Positions 1 to 9,099 of a stretch of DNA of 64,000 nucleotides are shown in pieces. A model generated the notes under the pieces. That model worked only from the letters and a program-made list of their open reading frames with translations, was not told where the DNA came from and did not search any database. The stretch's first letter is position 1. Each line of letters begins with the position of its first letter. The DNA comes from Luteococcus japonicus (GTDB taxonomy: Bacteria; Actinomycetota; Actinomycetes; Propionibacteriales; Propionibacteriaceae): the NCBI RefSeq assembly GCF_003752415.1, contig NZ_RKHG01000001.1, positions 1,302,001-1,366,000 of the forward strand, written 5' to 3'. The position numbers and the translations under genes are program-made.

Positions 1-312
1 GCTGCTGGGCGGGCCGAGCGCCGGGTCGAGCAGCTCTCGGCGAAGGTCACCTGGGCGACGGTCGGGCGAATGTGCCTTGCACTCATCCCGTTCACCGTCG
101 CGTTCATCATGCTCACGGGGATGGTCGGTGGGATCACGCAGATGCTCGGCCTCGGACCGCTGCTCGGATGGGCCTGGCACTCGTTCGCCGCCGCGAGCGT
201 CTGGTGGACGAAGGGGCTCATTGCCCTCGCCGCCCTCGGCGGATGCGCTCTGTTCGGCTGGTTGCTCTGGTGGCTCGGCAAGAAGCTGTACGAGAGCTAT
301 CGAGGCTGGTAG
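1..312 (+). CDS. Membrane protein of the integrated element, 5' end missing
   Basis: The reading frame is open from the first base and stops at 310-312, so the N-terminus lies outside the window. The visible part begins with a charged, probably helical stretch (RAERRVEQLSAKVTW) and continues into two hydrophobic segments, the first around LIPFTVAFIMLTGMVGG and the second around GLIALAALGGCALFGWLLWWL, ending in a short basic tail. This is the layout of a small bitopic or hairpin membrane protein. Its neighbours are an antirestriction gene and a serine integrase, so a role in plasmid or conjugative-element transfer is plausible, but I do not recognise the family. It converges on the next gene across a terminator hairpin. 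Confidence 0.55.
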   Translation, partial: AAGRAERRVEQLSAKVTWATVGRMCLALIPFTVAFIMLTGMVGGITQMLGLGPLLGWAWHSFAAASVWWTKGLIALAALGGCALFGWLLWWLGKKLYESYRGW

Positions 313-325
313 TCGACGAAAAGTG

Positions 326-355
326 AGTGCCCCGCAGCCGAAGCTACGGGGCACT
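326..355. terminator. Hairpin terminator between converging genes
   Basis: AGTGCCCCG (326-334) pairs perfectly with CGGGGCACT (347-355) across a 12-nt loop. It lies between the stop of the plus-strand membrane protein gene and the stop of the minus-strand small gene, so it can serve both. Confidence 0.7.
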
Positions 356-361
356 CTGCTA

Positions 362-568
362 TCAGTCCAAGTCGGGGTCATCACCGAACAGCTCGGCATC
401 GGTGTCGTAGTACCCGAGGAGGTCCCGCTGCTGATGGATCAGCTCGACGGTGGCCTTGTGCAAGGCGAGCAGGTCATGGAGATGGGCCTCCTCATCGCTC
501 ATCTCGGGGTCGCCGACCCACCAGCGAAACGACTCGGCGTGGCTGTAGGCGTTGGACTCCGCGCTCAT
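362..568 (-). CDS. Small acidic protein of unknown function (68 aa)
   Basis: The chosen ATG at 566-568 gives a 68-residue acidic protein starting MSAESNAYSH and ending GDDPDLD. A longer upstream frame exists but runs through the ardA coding region, so it was not used. The central part (EEAHLHDLLALHKATVELI) looks helical. It lies 10 nt downstream of ardA on the same strand and is probably co-transcribed with it. I do not recognise the family. In mobile elements, small genes next to ardA are common and usually uncharacterised. Confidence 0.5.
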   Translation of the reverse strand: MSAESNAYSHAESFRWWVGDPEMSDEEAHLHDLLALHKATVELIHQQRDLLGYYDTDAELFGDDPDLD

Positions 569-578
569 GATCGCCCCC

Positions 579-1133
579 TCACAGGTCCCGGAAGATGAAC
601 ACGGAGATCGCGTCGGCTCGGACGACCGTGTAGTCGTATTCGAGGTCGCGTGTCCAGGCATCCCAGTTGAAATAGCGCACAAGCTCTTCCGGCGCGTCTT
701 CAGGGGTGACGCCGATCTCCTCGGCGAGGGTCTCGGCGTAGTCCCGGAAGCTGCCCCACGTACCGCAGAAGCGCTCCTCAAAATCGCTGACCGACGGAAG
801 TTCTCCGGTGCCCTCGGCGACGTAGCTACCGGAGACCACCCAAGCGCGTAGAGCCTCGCGCTGGTGCTCGGGGACCGCGAGGAGGACACGAGCCCACTCG
901 GCAGCCTCAGAGGGGCTCACCTCGCCCGAGACGGGAATGTTCTCGTGGTCCATGACCCACAGCTCCTCACAGCCGCTACGGACGCGGTGAGCACCGCCGT
1001 GGACGTCGGCAAGGGTGACTTCGTCGGCGTTCTCGGCGTCGAACCACTCGCCGACGAGGCGTCCTGAGTTGTGGCAGTGCAGGCAGCCGATCCAGGCTCG
1101 GGGTGTGGTGTCTGCGTTCGTTCGGGTGGTCAT
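579..1133 (-). CDS. ardA: Antirestriction protein, ArdA family
   Basis: ArdA proteins are acidic DNA mimics that bind type I restriction enzymes and let mobile DNA survive on entering a new host. The protein (184 aa) has the family N-terminus WIGCLHCHNSGRLVGEWFDA, a middle region with DHENIP and GEVSPSEA, and the acidic C-terminal half with FEERFCGTWGSFRDYAE followed by EELVRYFNWDAWTRDLEYDY. The ATG at 1131-1133 is preceded by a good ribosome binding site (GGAGGAGG). A longer frame to 1226 adds an arginine-rich stretch unlike the family and was rejected. It lies upstream of the small 362-568 gene. Its presence marks this end of the window as mobile DNA. It is unusual to find it near a restriction operon; see findings. 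Confidence 0.8.
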   Translation of the reverse strand: MTTRTNADTTPRAWIGCLHCHNSGRLVGEWFDAENADEVTLADVHGGAHRVRSGCEELWVMDHENIPVSGEVSPSEAAEWARVLLAVPEHQREALRAWVVSGSYVAEGTGELPSVSDFEERFCGTWGSFRDYAETLAEEIGVTPEDAPEELVRYFNWDAWTRDLEYDYTVVRADAISVFIFRDL

Positions 1134-1270
1134 GGCGGGCCTCCTCCGTGGTCGAGGAGAGCGGCGGGCGCGACAGGCAGTCGTGCTCGGTGAATCGACG
1201 CGCTTACGCCACGTCGCCGCTCTCAAGAGGTCTCCCGGCCACGCTCCGCGTGGCTAGCCAATCGGGAGGG

Positions 1271-2827
1271 CTACCTCCAGTCGACGACGACCGACTCGGT
1301 CCTGAACCCCTTGCGCCCGCGTGGCTGCGGCAGGAGGGTGACGGTGGCAAGGGTGTCGATGGTCTGGCGACGGAGGTCGAGCGAGGCCTCCCGGAACGCC
1401 GTGGCGGGGTCCTCGACGCCCAGGATCGGCGACAGTGCACCCGCACGCCCCTGCATGAGCCTCTCGGCCTCCAGCTCCTGGATACGAGCTTCTGCGGCGT
1501 CCCGAACGCGCTTGAGGTCACGTGCCTCAATGATCTCGGCATCGTAGTCGGCCTCGGCTCGCAGAATGCGCGCCCTTTGATCGCTGATCGCCGCGTCGAG
1601 GCCTGCTGCGTGCGGCCCGCCGTCCGCGACCTCGACCATCGCCCTCGCGTCCTTGCGTGCAAGACGCTTGGCGACGACACTCGTGACGAAATCGTCGATG
1701 GCGGCGCCCGAGCGAACGATGTGGCCCGCGCACTTGTACCCGCGCGGTGCCCCGGTCACCTTCCGCCCGCACATCTGCCCGGTCTCCTCGTCGACATAGC
1801 CGCACCGGTAGAGCCCGCTGCCGAGGTGCTTGCGCTTGGTCGAGCCAGAGGTGTTCGTGACCCGCTCCGTGTCGTCGAGGACGTGCTGAGCCTTCCACCA
1901 GGCCTCGTCGTCGACGATCGGCTCCCACTGCCCTCGGATCGGCTCTCCGGCATCGTCGCGGAGGATCTGCGCCTTCCACATCCGGCGGCGCTTCCCGTCC
2001 GCCTGAGCGAACTTCGGTGTGTACGTGCTCAGCGCGGCGTAGCGCGGATTCCGCAAGATGCCGAGCACCGTCGAGGGCGGCCACGGACCGTCCTCGACGA
2101 TGGGCCGGGGTTCGAGGCCCTGCTCCTCGCGGGCGGCGGCGCGCTCGACGCTCACGGTGTGCGTGTGCTTGGGAAGGGGCGAGAGCCCTTCAACCTCCTC
2201 GGTACCGCTGAGCGCCCGAGCAAGCGAGCGCAGTGACTCAGGTTGCTCGATCCTCGTGAACAGGTCGTAGATCGCCTTCACGGCCTCGGCTTCGTGGGAA
2301 ATCACCTCGCCATCGACGGCATAGCCGAGCGGACGCATGCCCTTCGGAGCACGCCCCTGCATGGCGCGCTGCCTCTGCGCGGCGGACTGACGGGCGCTCT
2401 TGCGCTCCATCTCGGCTCGTGCCACGGCGGCCTTGATGCGGGCGTACATGCGGCCGCCATCAGTGGAAAGATCCGCGTCGCCGTTGGCAGTGACGAGGGC
2501 GAGGCCGCGCAGCTCAGCGGCATCGATCCAGTCCTCCAGCTGCCGGGGCTGCCTGGTGAGCCTATCGAGGTCGTAACAGATGATCGCGTCGAACCGTCCG
2601 AGCAGGTAGTCGGCGACCATACGGTCGTAGTCCGGGCGGATCGCGCTCCGGTCGGTGGCGCTCCTCGACTGGTCGACGTAGGTCTCGACGACCTCCCAGC
2701 GCCGGAACCGTGCAAGGTTCTCGCAGTCCTCACGCTGGCGATCGATGGCGAGCCCGTCCATCTCGCGATCCTGCGAAATGCGGAGGTAGATGGCAGCCTT
2801 GCGTGGTGCAGTGGAGCGCTCGTTCAT
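1271..2827 (-). CDS. Large serine recombinase / site-specific integrase
   Basis: This 518-aa protein should catalyse integration and excision of the element through a serine-DNA intermediate. Residues about 10-155 form the resolvase catalytic domain; the nucleophile is Ser18 in YLRIS, and the region contains the conserved YDLDRLTR. Residues about 165-290 are the recombinase DNA-binding domain. A Cys-containing zinc ribbon follows (YRCGYVDEETGQMCGRK, then YKCAGH), and a coiled coil around residues 405-460 is typical of phage- or ICE-type integrases. The length fits the family. The ATG at 2825-2827 is the only plausible start. The 233-bp non-coding stretch upstream holds an imperfect dyad (2860-2905) that may be an attachment half-site or the promoter operator. 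Confidence 0.9.
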   Translation of the reverse strand: MNERSTAPRKAAIYLRISQDREMDGLAIDRQREDCENLARFRRWEVVETYVDQSRSATDRSAIRPDYDRMVADYLLGRFDAIICYDLDRLTRQPRQLEDWIDAAELRGLALVTANGDADLSTDGGRMYARIKAAVARAEMERKSARQSAAQRQRAMQGRAPKGMRPLGYAVDGEVISHEAEAVKAIYDLFTRIEQPESLRSLARALSGTEEVEGLSPLPKHTHTVSVERAAAREEQGLEPRPIVEDGPWPPSTVLGILRNPRYAALSTYTPKFAQADGKRRRMWKAQILRDDAGEPIRGQWEPIVDDEAWWKAQHVLDDTERVTNTSGSTKRKHLGSGLYRCGYVDEETGQMCGRKVTGAPRGYKCAGHIVRSGAAIDDFVTSVVAKRLARKDARAMVEVADGGPHAAGLDAAISDQRARILRAEADYDAEIIEARDLKRVRDAAEARIQELEAERLMQGRAGALSPILGVEDPATAFREASLDLRRQTIDTLATVTLLPQPRGRKGFRTESVVVDWR

Positions 2828-2859
2828 GACTCAAGGCTACCGTTAGACATAAGCGCTGT

Positions 2860-2905
2860 ACATCACTATGGGTGTCTCACTCTTACCTCATGACCATAGT
2901 TGTGT
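2860..2905. promoter_or_regulatory. Imperfect 46-bp dyad upstream of the integrase
   Basis: ACTATGG (2865-2871) is the exact inverse of CCATAGT (2894-2900), and the flanking ACA (2860-2862) and TGT (2903-2905) extend the symmetry to 10 of 12 arm positions around a 22-bp centre. The region is clearly AT-richer than its surroundings. Size and position, 33 bp upstream of a serine integrase start, fit either an attachment site or an operator for the integrase gene. No function can be proven from sequence alone. Confidence 0.4.
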
Positions 2906-3060
2906 CCCAGCGGGGTCACTGGCTGGCATAACGTACCGACGAGCCCTAGTCGATCTGTCAGCGCTGTTCCGTTTGTCCAAATCTCGGCGAGAAGTGTACC
3001 TGCGTGTTGCGTTGCAACCACCGCGGAGAACGCAAGCCCGGCACGAGTCCAGGCCAGACT

Positions 3061-4158
3061 TCAGCGCTTCTTTCTAGCCTTCCTGGCATTGTGTTCGTTG
3101 TACTCGACGACCGCTGCTTGGATGTCCAATCCGTCGTCCAGTGCTTTCCGCGCGCGCTCCAGGGCTCGATTACTCAGACCCTGCCATGCGATGTTTCCCT
3201 TGGAAGTCGTCTTGCACCTGTAGCACGCCGGATCTGATTTGAGACCGAGGTGATGAACCACTGCGTAAGCCTGGTGCCGCGTCAGTCCGAGCTTCTCCCC
3301 CAGCTTGCTCAGCTTGAGCGAGTACCGGTCGAAAGTGTCGACCTCGCGGTATGCGGCAGCTTCTTCACCCTCACGCGCTGGTCGAACAGGCACCTCCCCT
3401 CGCTTGGGGTCGACCCTGAGGCTGATTTCCTGGACCTGATCCGAAGGACGTGGCGAACCGACGAGCTGCAGGCCAACCACCCCAGGGAATGCCAAGGTCC
3501 AGTCGGAGCTCTCTTTCAGCTCCCGCAAAGCGCGATTGATCTCCGCTTCGGTTGGCGGCTCGGTCTCCCCGCGAGCGGCACGGTCGAGGGACATGAGCGG
3601 CAACAGGCGCGCCCGCGCCTCGGCGCTGCGCCGCTTGCCGGGACGCAATAGCTCTGCGATTTGCTCGACCTCCTTGCCGACCACGAGGCCGACGTCGGTG
3701 GGCGGGGTGGCCGATACAGGGAGCACTCGCCCGGGCATCACGTCGGTGAGGTCCTGACCGGTGAGTCCGAGCAGCACCTTGCGGAAGATTGTCACAGCCG
3801 ACCGCAAGTGCAGCCACAGCACGTCATCGCTCATCACAATGACGTCGTGGGTCGCCGTGTCCCGATCATTCTTAAGAGCGAGCAGCACGACTCGGTCCCC
3901 CTCGTCGATGATGCCCAACGACGTCTCCGCGACGGTGACGCACTTGCCGAGGTCGAAGGAACGGTCGCTTCCGGAGAACTTGACTTTCTTGCGCTGCTCA
4001 TAGATCGCCGCCTTCAGCAGCATCTCGAAGGCGTGGGCGGCCATCATGACCGTCGCGTGCTCACGCCCTGTCGGACTCGGCCGATTGAATAGCTCGATGG
4101 CGAGGGTCAGCGACTCGACGGCGGTCTCGACGTACTGCTTCGTTTTTCGCGCGACCAT
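3061..4158 (-). CDS. DUF3644-like protein, third gene of the restriction operon
   Basis: This 365-aa protein has an N-terminal helical region (ESLTLAIELFNRPSPTGREHATVMMAAHAFEMLLKAAI) that resembles DUF3644, a family found mainly in defence islands. The C-terminal part (RYSLKLSKLGEKLGLTRHQAYAVVHHLGL, then two cysteines in CYRCKTTSK) looks like the helix-turn-helix or small zinc-binding tail seen in such proteins. No catalytic motif is visible, so its biochemical role is unknown. It starts 15 nt after the stop of res on the same strand and is almost certainly in the mod-res operon. It may modulate, sense or back up the restriction enzyme; that is inference from context. The family call is from memory of the domain's pattern and is moderately secure. 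Confidence 0.6.
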   Translation of the reverse strand: MVARKTKQYVETAVESLTLAIELFNRPSPTGREHATVMMAAHAFEMLLKAAIYEQRKKVKFSGSDRSFDLGKCVTVAETSLGIIDEGDRVVLLALKNDRDTATHDVIVMSDDVLWLHLRSAVTIFRKVLLGLTGQDLTDVMPGRVLPVSATPPTDVGLVVGKEVEQIAELLRPGKRRSAEARARLLPLMSLDRAARGETEPPTEAEINRALRELKESSDWTLAFPGVVGLQLVGSPRPSDQVQEISLRVDPKRGEVPVRPAREGEEAAAYREVDTFDRYSLKLSKLGEKLGLTRHQAYAVVHHLGLKSDPACYRCKTTSKGNIAWQGLSNRALERARKALDDGLDIQAAVVEYNEHNARKARKKR

Positions 4159-4173
4159 GTGCAGGGAACCTAC

Positions 4174-7146
4174 TCACTCCGCCAGCACTTGCTTGATCAG
4201 GTCGGCGATGTCGTCGCGCTGGACCTGATCTCGGAACGTGACCTTGATGTCATCGGTACTCATGAGCTCGAAGAACCGCTTCGCGGCCTCCATCTTGAGC
4301 TTCTCGCTACCACGGAGGTCAGAGCGCTTCTTGACGTCCTTGGTCTCGATGATGAAGTTCAGGGACAGCCCGCCGTCCTCCCGCTTGAGGACATACATGA
4401 AGTCAGGGCTCGTGGTGCCACCAAAGTACAGGGGCACGCGGATCGACCGACGCGGGATCTTTCCGAAGACGATCACCTCGTCGAGCGAGGAGTCACGAAT
4501 GGTTTCGCGCTCCTTGTCGGAGTCGTAGACGATGGTGTCGTACAGGAATGTTTCGGGCACCTTCGCGTTGTCGTCGCGATGCACGCCGACGTTCCCCTGC
4601 GTGATGTTCTTCAGTGGGACGCCGTCGGCATCGGTGAGTTCGGTGCCGAGCACGAGGCCATCGATCTTCTCGTAGGAGAAGCGCTCGAAGTAGTGCTGCT
4701 CCATCCACTCTTCGAACCGCGCGACGAACTCCTGCAGTGTCGTCTTGTTGAAGAAGTCGGCCGGCAGCTTCGCCTTCGAGTCATGCCGCACGAGGCCCGC
4801 GTGGATGCGTTCGATGGGCAGCGCCGTCTGGGCATGGGCGCGCTTCAGCCACTCGCCGTACGGCACCGTCTCTGTTGCGTTGAACCGCGCCTTAACCTCC
4901 GTGCGGACCTTAAGGGACGAGTCTTCATCTTTCATGATGACGTCCTGAGCGAACCGTCCGAACGTCTGCTTGTAGACGCCTATGCCCAGCACCGAATCGA
5001 TGCACTCGTCGATCTCGTCCGGGGCCAACTCGTCCAGAGAGAGGTAGTACTTGGCGTTTAGGGTCTCCCAGAGATCCTTGAGCTCGGCGTAGCGCTCAGG
5101 GCGGATGCCGACCTTCACCTTCTGCTTCTTCGGCAGGACCTTGTCGGGCTTGAGCCCACCCTTGTTGAACGCTGGGTAGGCAGCGAACAGCTCGTCTTCG
5201 CGTCCCGGGACGACGTTCTTGTCCGGGTCGACGAGGCCCTGCTGCAGGAGTTCGATGAAGAGCTCCGTCACGGACTTACCGAGTTCGTCAGCGACCTGCG
5301 CGAGCAGATCCTTCACTTCCGCACGGCCGGTCGCCGCGTCGGAGTTGATCTCGTTGACGAGCGAGGCCGCGAACTCCTCCTCGGTGTAGTCGATGAGGTA
5401 GGTGAGGTAAAACTGCTCGCCCGCGAGGCGGGTTCCTCGTGAGTCGACGGGGAGCCGGAGTCCGCGACCGACCTCCTGGAGCTTCGAGATGTCCGAGCCG
5501 GATGACCGAAGCTTCACGATCTGGAACACGTTGGGGTTGTCCCACCCCTCGCGCAGCGTCCACTTCGAGAACAGGAAGCGACGCGTGTTCGGCTCGCCGT
5601 TCGGGGTCTGGAAGGAGAGCATCGCCTCCTTGTTGCGGAGGATGTCGTCTACCTCGCGCTGGATGGCCTCATCGGAGGTCGAGTTGTCGGCAGAGAAGTA
5701 CCCGCCATTCGTGGCCTCGACGTCGGCGAGGGAGGCCCTCAGGTATGCGACGTAATCCTTTGCGACAAGCGATGCGTCATCCTTACGGCTCTCGATCTCC
5801 CGCTTGAGCCGTGCAATGAGGAGTTCTTCGAAGCGCTGTCTGAGATGGCCCTTCGATCCGTCTTCGCCGCGATAGGAAGCGATCGAGTCGATGAAGAAGA
5901 GAGTGAGGGTCTTCACCTTCGAGGAGCGACGGAAGTTCTCCCACTCAGTCTCGAAGTGGTTGTCGAGCGCCTGCCGCATCATCAGGGCCTGGTATGTGTC
6001 GGAGTACACCTTCGCGGAGAGGATGTCCCCTACGGCCAGCGCCTGGCTGTTCGACAGCGTGACGCCGGACTTGATCGCAGGATTGTCCGTCTTGCCGATG
6101 CCCTCGATCGTGATGCCGGAGAACGCACCGTCAGCGAGACCGAGCGACTCGCCAGCGTCGAACGTGTACGACCTCCCGGTGGAGACGTCTTGGAGCGTCG
6201 CCTGCTTCGGCTTGCGCGCCGAGAGACCTGTGAGCTTGAGGCGCGTCGTGTCCTTGGTGGCGTCGTCCGGGTACTGGACCTGGACTCCCTTGACGAGCTG
6301 ATCATTGAACGACTCGACGGCACCGAGGTTAAAGACGAGGTTGTTGTAGTCGGTCTTGCTCGTCTTCGCGAGCTCCGGGAAGGTCGCTCCGAACCGGAAG
6401 ACTGCCTGCGGCTGGATCTCGTCGACGAGCGCCTGGTACGCCTTGTTGTCGCGCCGGAACCGGTGCGGCTCATCGATGATGACAATCGGTCGTGTCTCTC
6501 GCAGCGCCTCGTAGGGGACGCTGGCGGTGCCCATGACGGTTTGGTCGTAGTCCGCTGCCATCGTCTTCTTCGACAGGAGCATCCCGTCGGTCATGAGGAG
6601 AGCGGATATACGTCCAGGAGCGAGCCGTGAGCTCTGAGCAAAACTCACGATGGATTTGGGCATCATCTTGCGACCCCTGGACCGCTTCTGCGCGTCGAGC
6701 ACGTCCAGACGTAGGTCCATCTGCTGGCCGTAGGCGTCGTCGAAGTACCTGCGAGCGTAATCCGACTGGATGAACGCCTTCGCGCCTTCCTTGATCGGCG
6801 TCGACGGCACGAGGACGATGAACTTCGTGAACCTGTAGAGCCTGTTTAGCTCGTACATGAGCTGCGTGTAGACCAGGGTCTTCCCGGTTCCGGTCTCCAT
6901 CTTGGCGTCGACGCCGAGCACACCGTCGTCAACGCGGCTCCGCCAGGCCTTCGGGATCGCCGCGATGCCGTCGCCGACCCCAGACTGGATCTCCGCGATG
7001 TTCTCGCGGATCTGCGGGTCGGCCGGGTCGAAACCGACGTTGGCCTCGAGCGGCGTGCTCGTGTCGAGTTCGACGCCCTTGAAGACGTGGGTCAGCGCCG
7101 TCAGGGCACGCTGCTGGTGCTCCAGCGTCTGAAGTCGGATCTGCAT
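4174..7146 (-). CDS. res: Type III restriction endonuclease, Res subunit
   Basis: Res provides the ATPase/translocase and nuclease of a type III restriction enzyme and works only in complex with Mod. The 990-aa protein has the SF2 helicase signature: Walker A METGTGKT at residues 83-90, Walker B DEPH at 225-228, FGATF as motif III, and QEVGRGLRLP as motif VI. The C-terminal nuclease shows the PD-(D/E)xK pattern, with PD at about 914-915 and ETK at about 934-936. All key residues are present and the length is typical (about 970-990). It starts 3 nt after the mod stop, so translation is probably coupled. The ATG at 7144-7146 is the natural start. The enzyme looks functional. Confidence 0.93.
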   Translation of the reverse strand: MQIRLQTLEHQQRALTALTHVFKGVELDTSTPLEANVGFDPADPQIRENIAEIQSGVGDGIAAIPKAWRSRVDDGVLGVDAKMETGTGKTLVYTQLMYELNRLYRFTKFIVLVPSTPIKEGAKAFIQSDYARRYFDDAYGQQMDLRLDVLDAQKRSRGRKMMPKSIVSFAQSSRLAPGRISALLMTDGMLLSKKTMAADYDQTVMGTASVPYEALRETRPIVIIDEPHRFRRDNKAYQALVDEIQPQAVFRFGATFPELAKTSKTDYNNLVFNLGAVESFNDQLVKGVQVQYPDDATKDTTRLKLTGLSARKPKQATLQDVSTGRSYTFDAGESLGLADGAFSGITIEGIGKTDNPAIKSGVTLSNSQALAVGDILSAKVYSDTYQALMMRQALDNHFETEWENFRRSSKVKTLTLFFIDSIASYRGEDGSKGHLRQRFEELLIARLKREIESRKDDASLVAKDYVAYLRASLADVEATNGGYFSADNSTSDEAIQREVDDILRNKEAMLSFQTPNGEPNTRRFLFSKWTLREGWDNPNVFQIVKLRSSGSDISKLQEVGRGLRLPVDSRGTRLAGEQFYLTYLIDYTEEEFAASLVNEINSDAATGRAEVKDLLAQVADELGKSVTELFIELLQQGLVDPDKNVVPGREDELFAAYPAFNKGGLKPDKVLPKKQKVKVGIRPERYAELKDLWETLNAKYYLSLDELAPDEIDECIDSVLGIGVYKQTFGRFAQDVIMKDEDSSLKVRTEVKARFNATETVPYGEWLKRAHAQTALPIERIHAGLVRHDSKAKLPADFFNKTTLQEFVARFEEWMEQHYFERFSYEKIDGLVLGTELTDADGVPLKNITQGNVGVHRDDNAKVPETFLYDTIVYDSDKERETIRDSSLDEVIVFGKIPRRSIRVPLYFGGTTSPDFMYVLKREDGGLSLNFIIETKDVKKRSDLRGSEKLKMEAAKRFFELMSTDDIKVTFRDQVQRDDIADLIKQVLAE

Positions 7147-7149
7147 CGG

Positions 7150-9099
7150 TCAGTACCGCTCGATCACGGTGACGGTCTGCCCCGACCGGAGCGATCGCAG
7201 GTTCTGCTTCAGCTCGTGCATGACCGAGAACGACACCGAGTAGCCGAAAATGACGAGTCGCTTGAGGTCGAGCTCACCGGCCTCGAGCTTCGCCACGAGA
7301 GCCATCGCATCCGCGCTCGACAGCCCGGGCTCGATGACGTACCCAGTGTCGTCGCACACCTGGAGCTCGTACTCGTCGAGCTCGACACAGGTGACCTCAG
7401 CAGTCAGACCGAAGCCGTCTTCGACCAGCCACGTCGCGAGTGCCACCTGGGCACCGGGCGTGCCGTCGAAAGCGAACTTCGACACGAAGTCATCTAGGAG
7501 CAGGGTCTCCTCGTTCGGATCGAACGACTGCATCTCGTCGAGAGTCTTGACACTCGGTTCCTGCAGACGGAAGAGCTTGAAACCTGTATCGATGGCAGCA
7601 CCAGTCTCGTTCTTGACTTTGATCGCAGCCTTCGTGATTCTTGCTCGCCCGATTTCATCAATGGTGCGGTAGCCGGCGGCATAGGCCGCATCCCCACTGT
7701 CAATCACGTCAGGAATCTGCACCATGATGAACTTCCGCGAACCATCATCGAAGGCGTTCGCGCGCATGACCGCCTCAGCGGTTGTACCTGACCCTGAAAA
7801 GAAGTCCATGACTATATCCTGGGGCCCCGCCCCAAGTTGTACGACCTCTTCGAGAAGTGGTGTGGGCTTCGGATAGCTTGCGATATCACCCGCAAGAAGT
7901 TCCTTGACCTCCTGCGTCCCTACCTGTTGATTGAAGCCCTTATCATCCCAGATTGTGAAGGACTTCTTTGTTCGCTCAATCAGACCGTCCCGATTGAGGT
8001 AGTCCTTCACCGAGATGTCATACTCGCCGCGTCGAGCAACGAACTTCGCGACGAGACGATCTGTCTCAGCGAGGCATTTGACCTTCCCCCACATCCAGCG
8101 GCCATCCCGGCCATCGGACTTACGGGGTAGCACTTCATGCCACCCCGCCTGCTCCGCCAACGAGATCTCCTCAGATTCAGGATTCACGTAGATCGGAAAA
8201 AACATGTCCGGACGATCCTCACGCAACGAGGCTACGCCGCGTTGACGAAGACCTAGGAGACGATAGTTTCCGTTCTCATCCTCAAACTTGTATTCATCGC
8301 GTTGCGCCTGGGTGAGCCGCTTTCCCCCGATACCTGCAGTCGCAGCAGCCTTTGAGTAGATCAGGATGTAGTCATGGACAGGAGCAATAGATGTATTTGA
8401 CTGTCGGCCACGCGGGTTATTCTTGACAGCCACTGTTGCGACGAACCCCTGCTCGCCGAAGACCTCGTCGCACAACGCCTTGAGGTTGGCCTGCTCGTTG
8501 TCATCGATACTGACGAAGATGACGCCGTCATCGGTGAGGAGTTCCTTCGCAAGATCAAGGCGTGGGTACATAAACGTGAGCCACGCTGAGTGCGAAGACT
8601 TACCCTGGAGCGCTATCACGCGCTGGGCTTCGTCCTCGTCAAGACCCACCTTCTCGACCAAGTCCTTCGCCGTGAAGCCGAAGTCGTCAACATAGACGAA
8701 GCCGTCAGAGCCGGTGTTGTACGGAGGATCGATGTAGATGCACTTGACCTTGCCGGCGTACGAACCCAGCAGATGCTTGAGTGCATCCAGGTTGTCCCCG
8801 ACGATGTAGAGGTTCTCCGACCCGGCGTTCGTCGCCTCGGCGTTGTGCTCGACGTCAGGAACCACGACCGTCTCGGTCCGCGTCGATGTCAGATACTTGG
8901 CGTACGACTTCCCCAGGAACTTGAGCTCGTAGCCTTCGCGCGTCATCGACACGTCGGCCGAGCTCAGCGCCTCCTGAAGGCGGTCGAGCCTGAAGTCGCC
9001 GTCCTTGTCGAAGTACCCTGGCAAGGCCGCACGGAGACGCGTCAGCTCGAAGTCGTTCGGCCTCGCGGCCTCGTTCGCCTCGTGCGCATCCCTGATCAC
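7150..9099 (-). CDS. mod: Type III restriction-modification DNA methyltransferase, Mod subunit
   Basis: Mod recognises the target sequence and transfers a methyl group from S-adenosylmethionine to adenine N6 on one strand. It also directs Res. In this 649-aa protein the catalytic motif IV DPPYN is at residues 124-128 and the SAM-binding motif I DFFSGSGTT at 432-440. This order (IV before I) marks the beta class to which type III Mods belong. The region between them, about 220-400, should hold the target-recognition domain. The start is a GTG at 9097-9099 that overlaps the stop codon of ychF (9096-9098), so mod sits directly on the end of a core gene and may depend on ychF transcription. No simple-sequence repeat suggesting phase variation is visible. 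Confidence 0.93.
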   Translation of the reverse strand: MIRDAHEANEAARPNDFELTRLRAALPGYFDKDGDFRLDRLQEALSSADVSMTREGYELKFLGKSYAKYLTSTRTETVVVPDVEHNAEATNAGSENLYIVGDNLDALKHLLGSYAGKVKCIYIDPPYNTGSDGFVYVDDFGFTAKDLVEKVGLDEDEAQRVIALQGKSSHSAWLTFMYPRLDLAKELLTDDGVIFVSIDDNEQANLKALCDEVFGEQGFVATVAVKNNPRGRQSNTSIAPVHDYILIYSKAAATAGIGGKRLTQAQRDEYKFEDENGNYRLLGLRQRGVASLREDRPDMFFPIYVNPESEEISLAEQAGWHEVLPRKSDGRDGRWMWGKVKCLAETDRLVAKFVARRGEYDISVKDYLNRDGLIERTKKSFTIWDDKGFNQQVGTQEVKELLAGDIASYPKPTPLLEEVVQLGAGPQDIVMDFFSGSGTTAEAVMRANAFDDGSRKFIMVQIPDVIDSGDAAYAAGYRTIDEIGRARITKAAIKVKNETGAAIDTGFKLFRLQEPSVKTLDEMQSFDPNEETLLLDDFVSKFAFDGTPGAQVALATWLVEDGFGLTAEVTCVELDEYELQVCDDTGYVIEPGLSSADAMALVAKLEAGELDLKRLVIFGYSVSFSVMHELKQNLRSLRSGQTVTVIERY

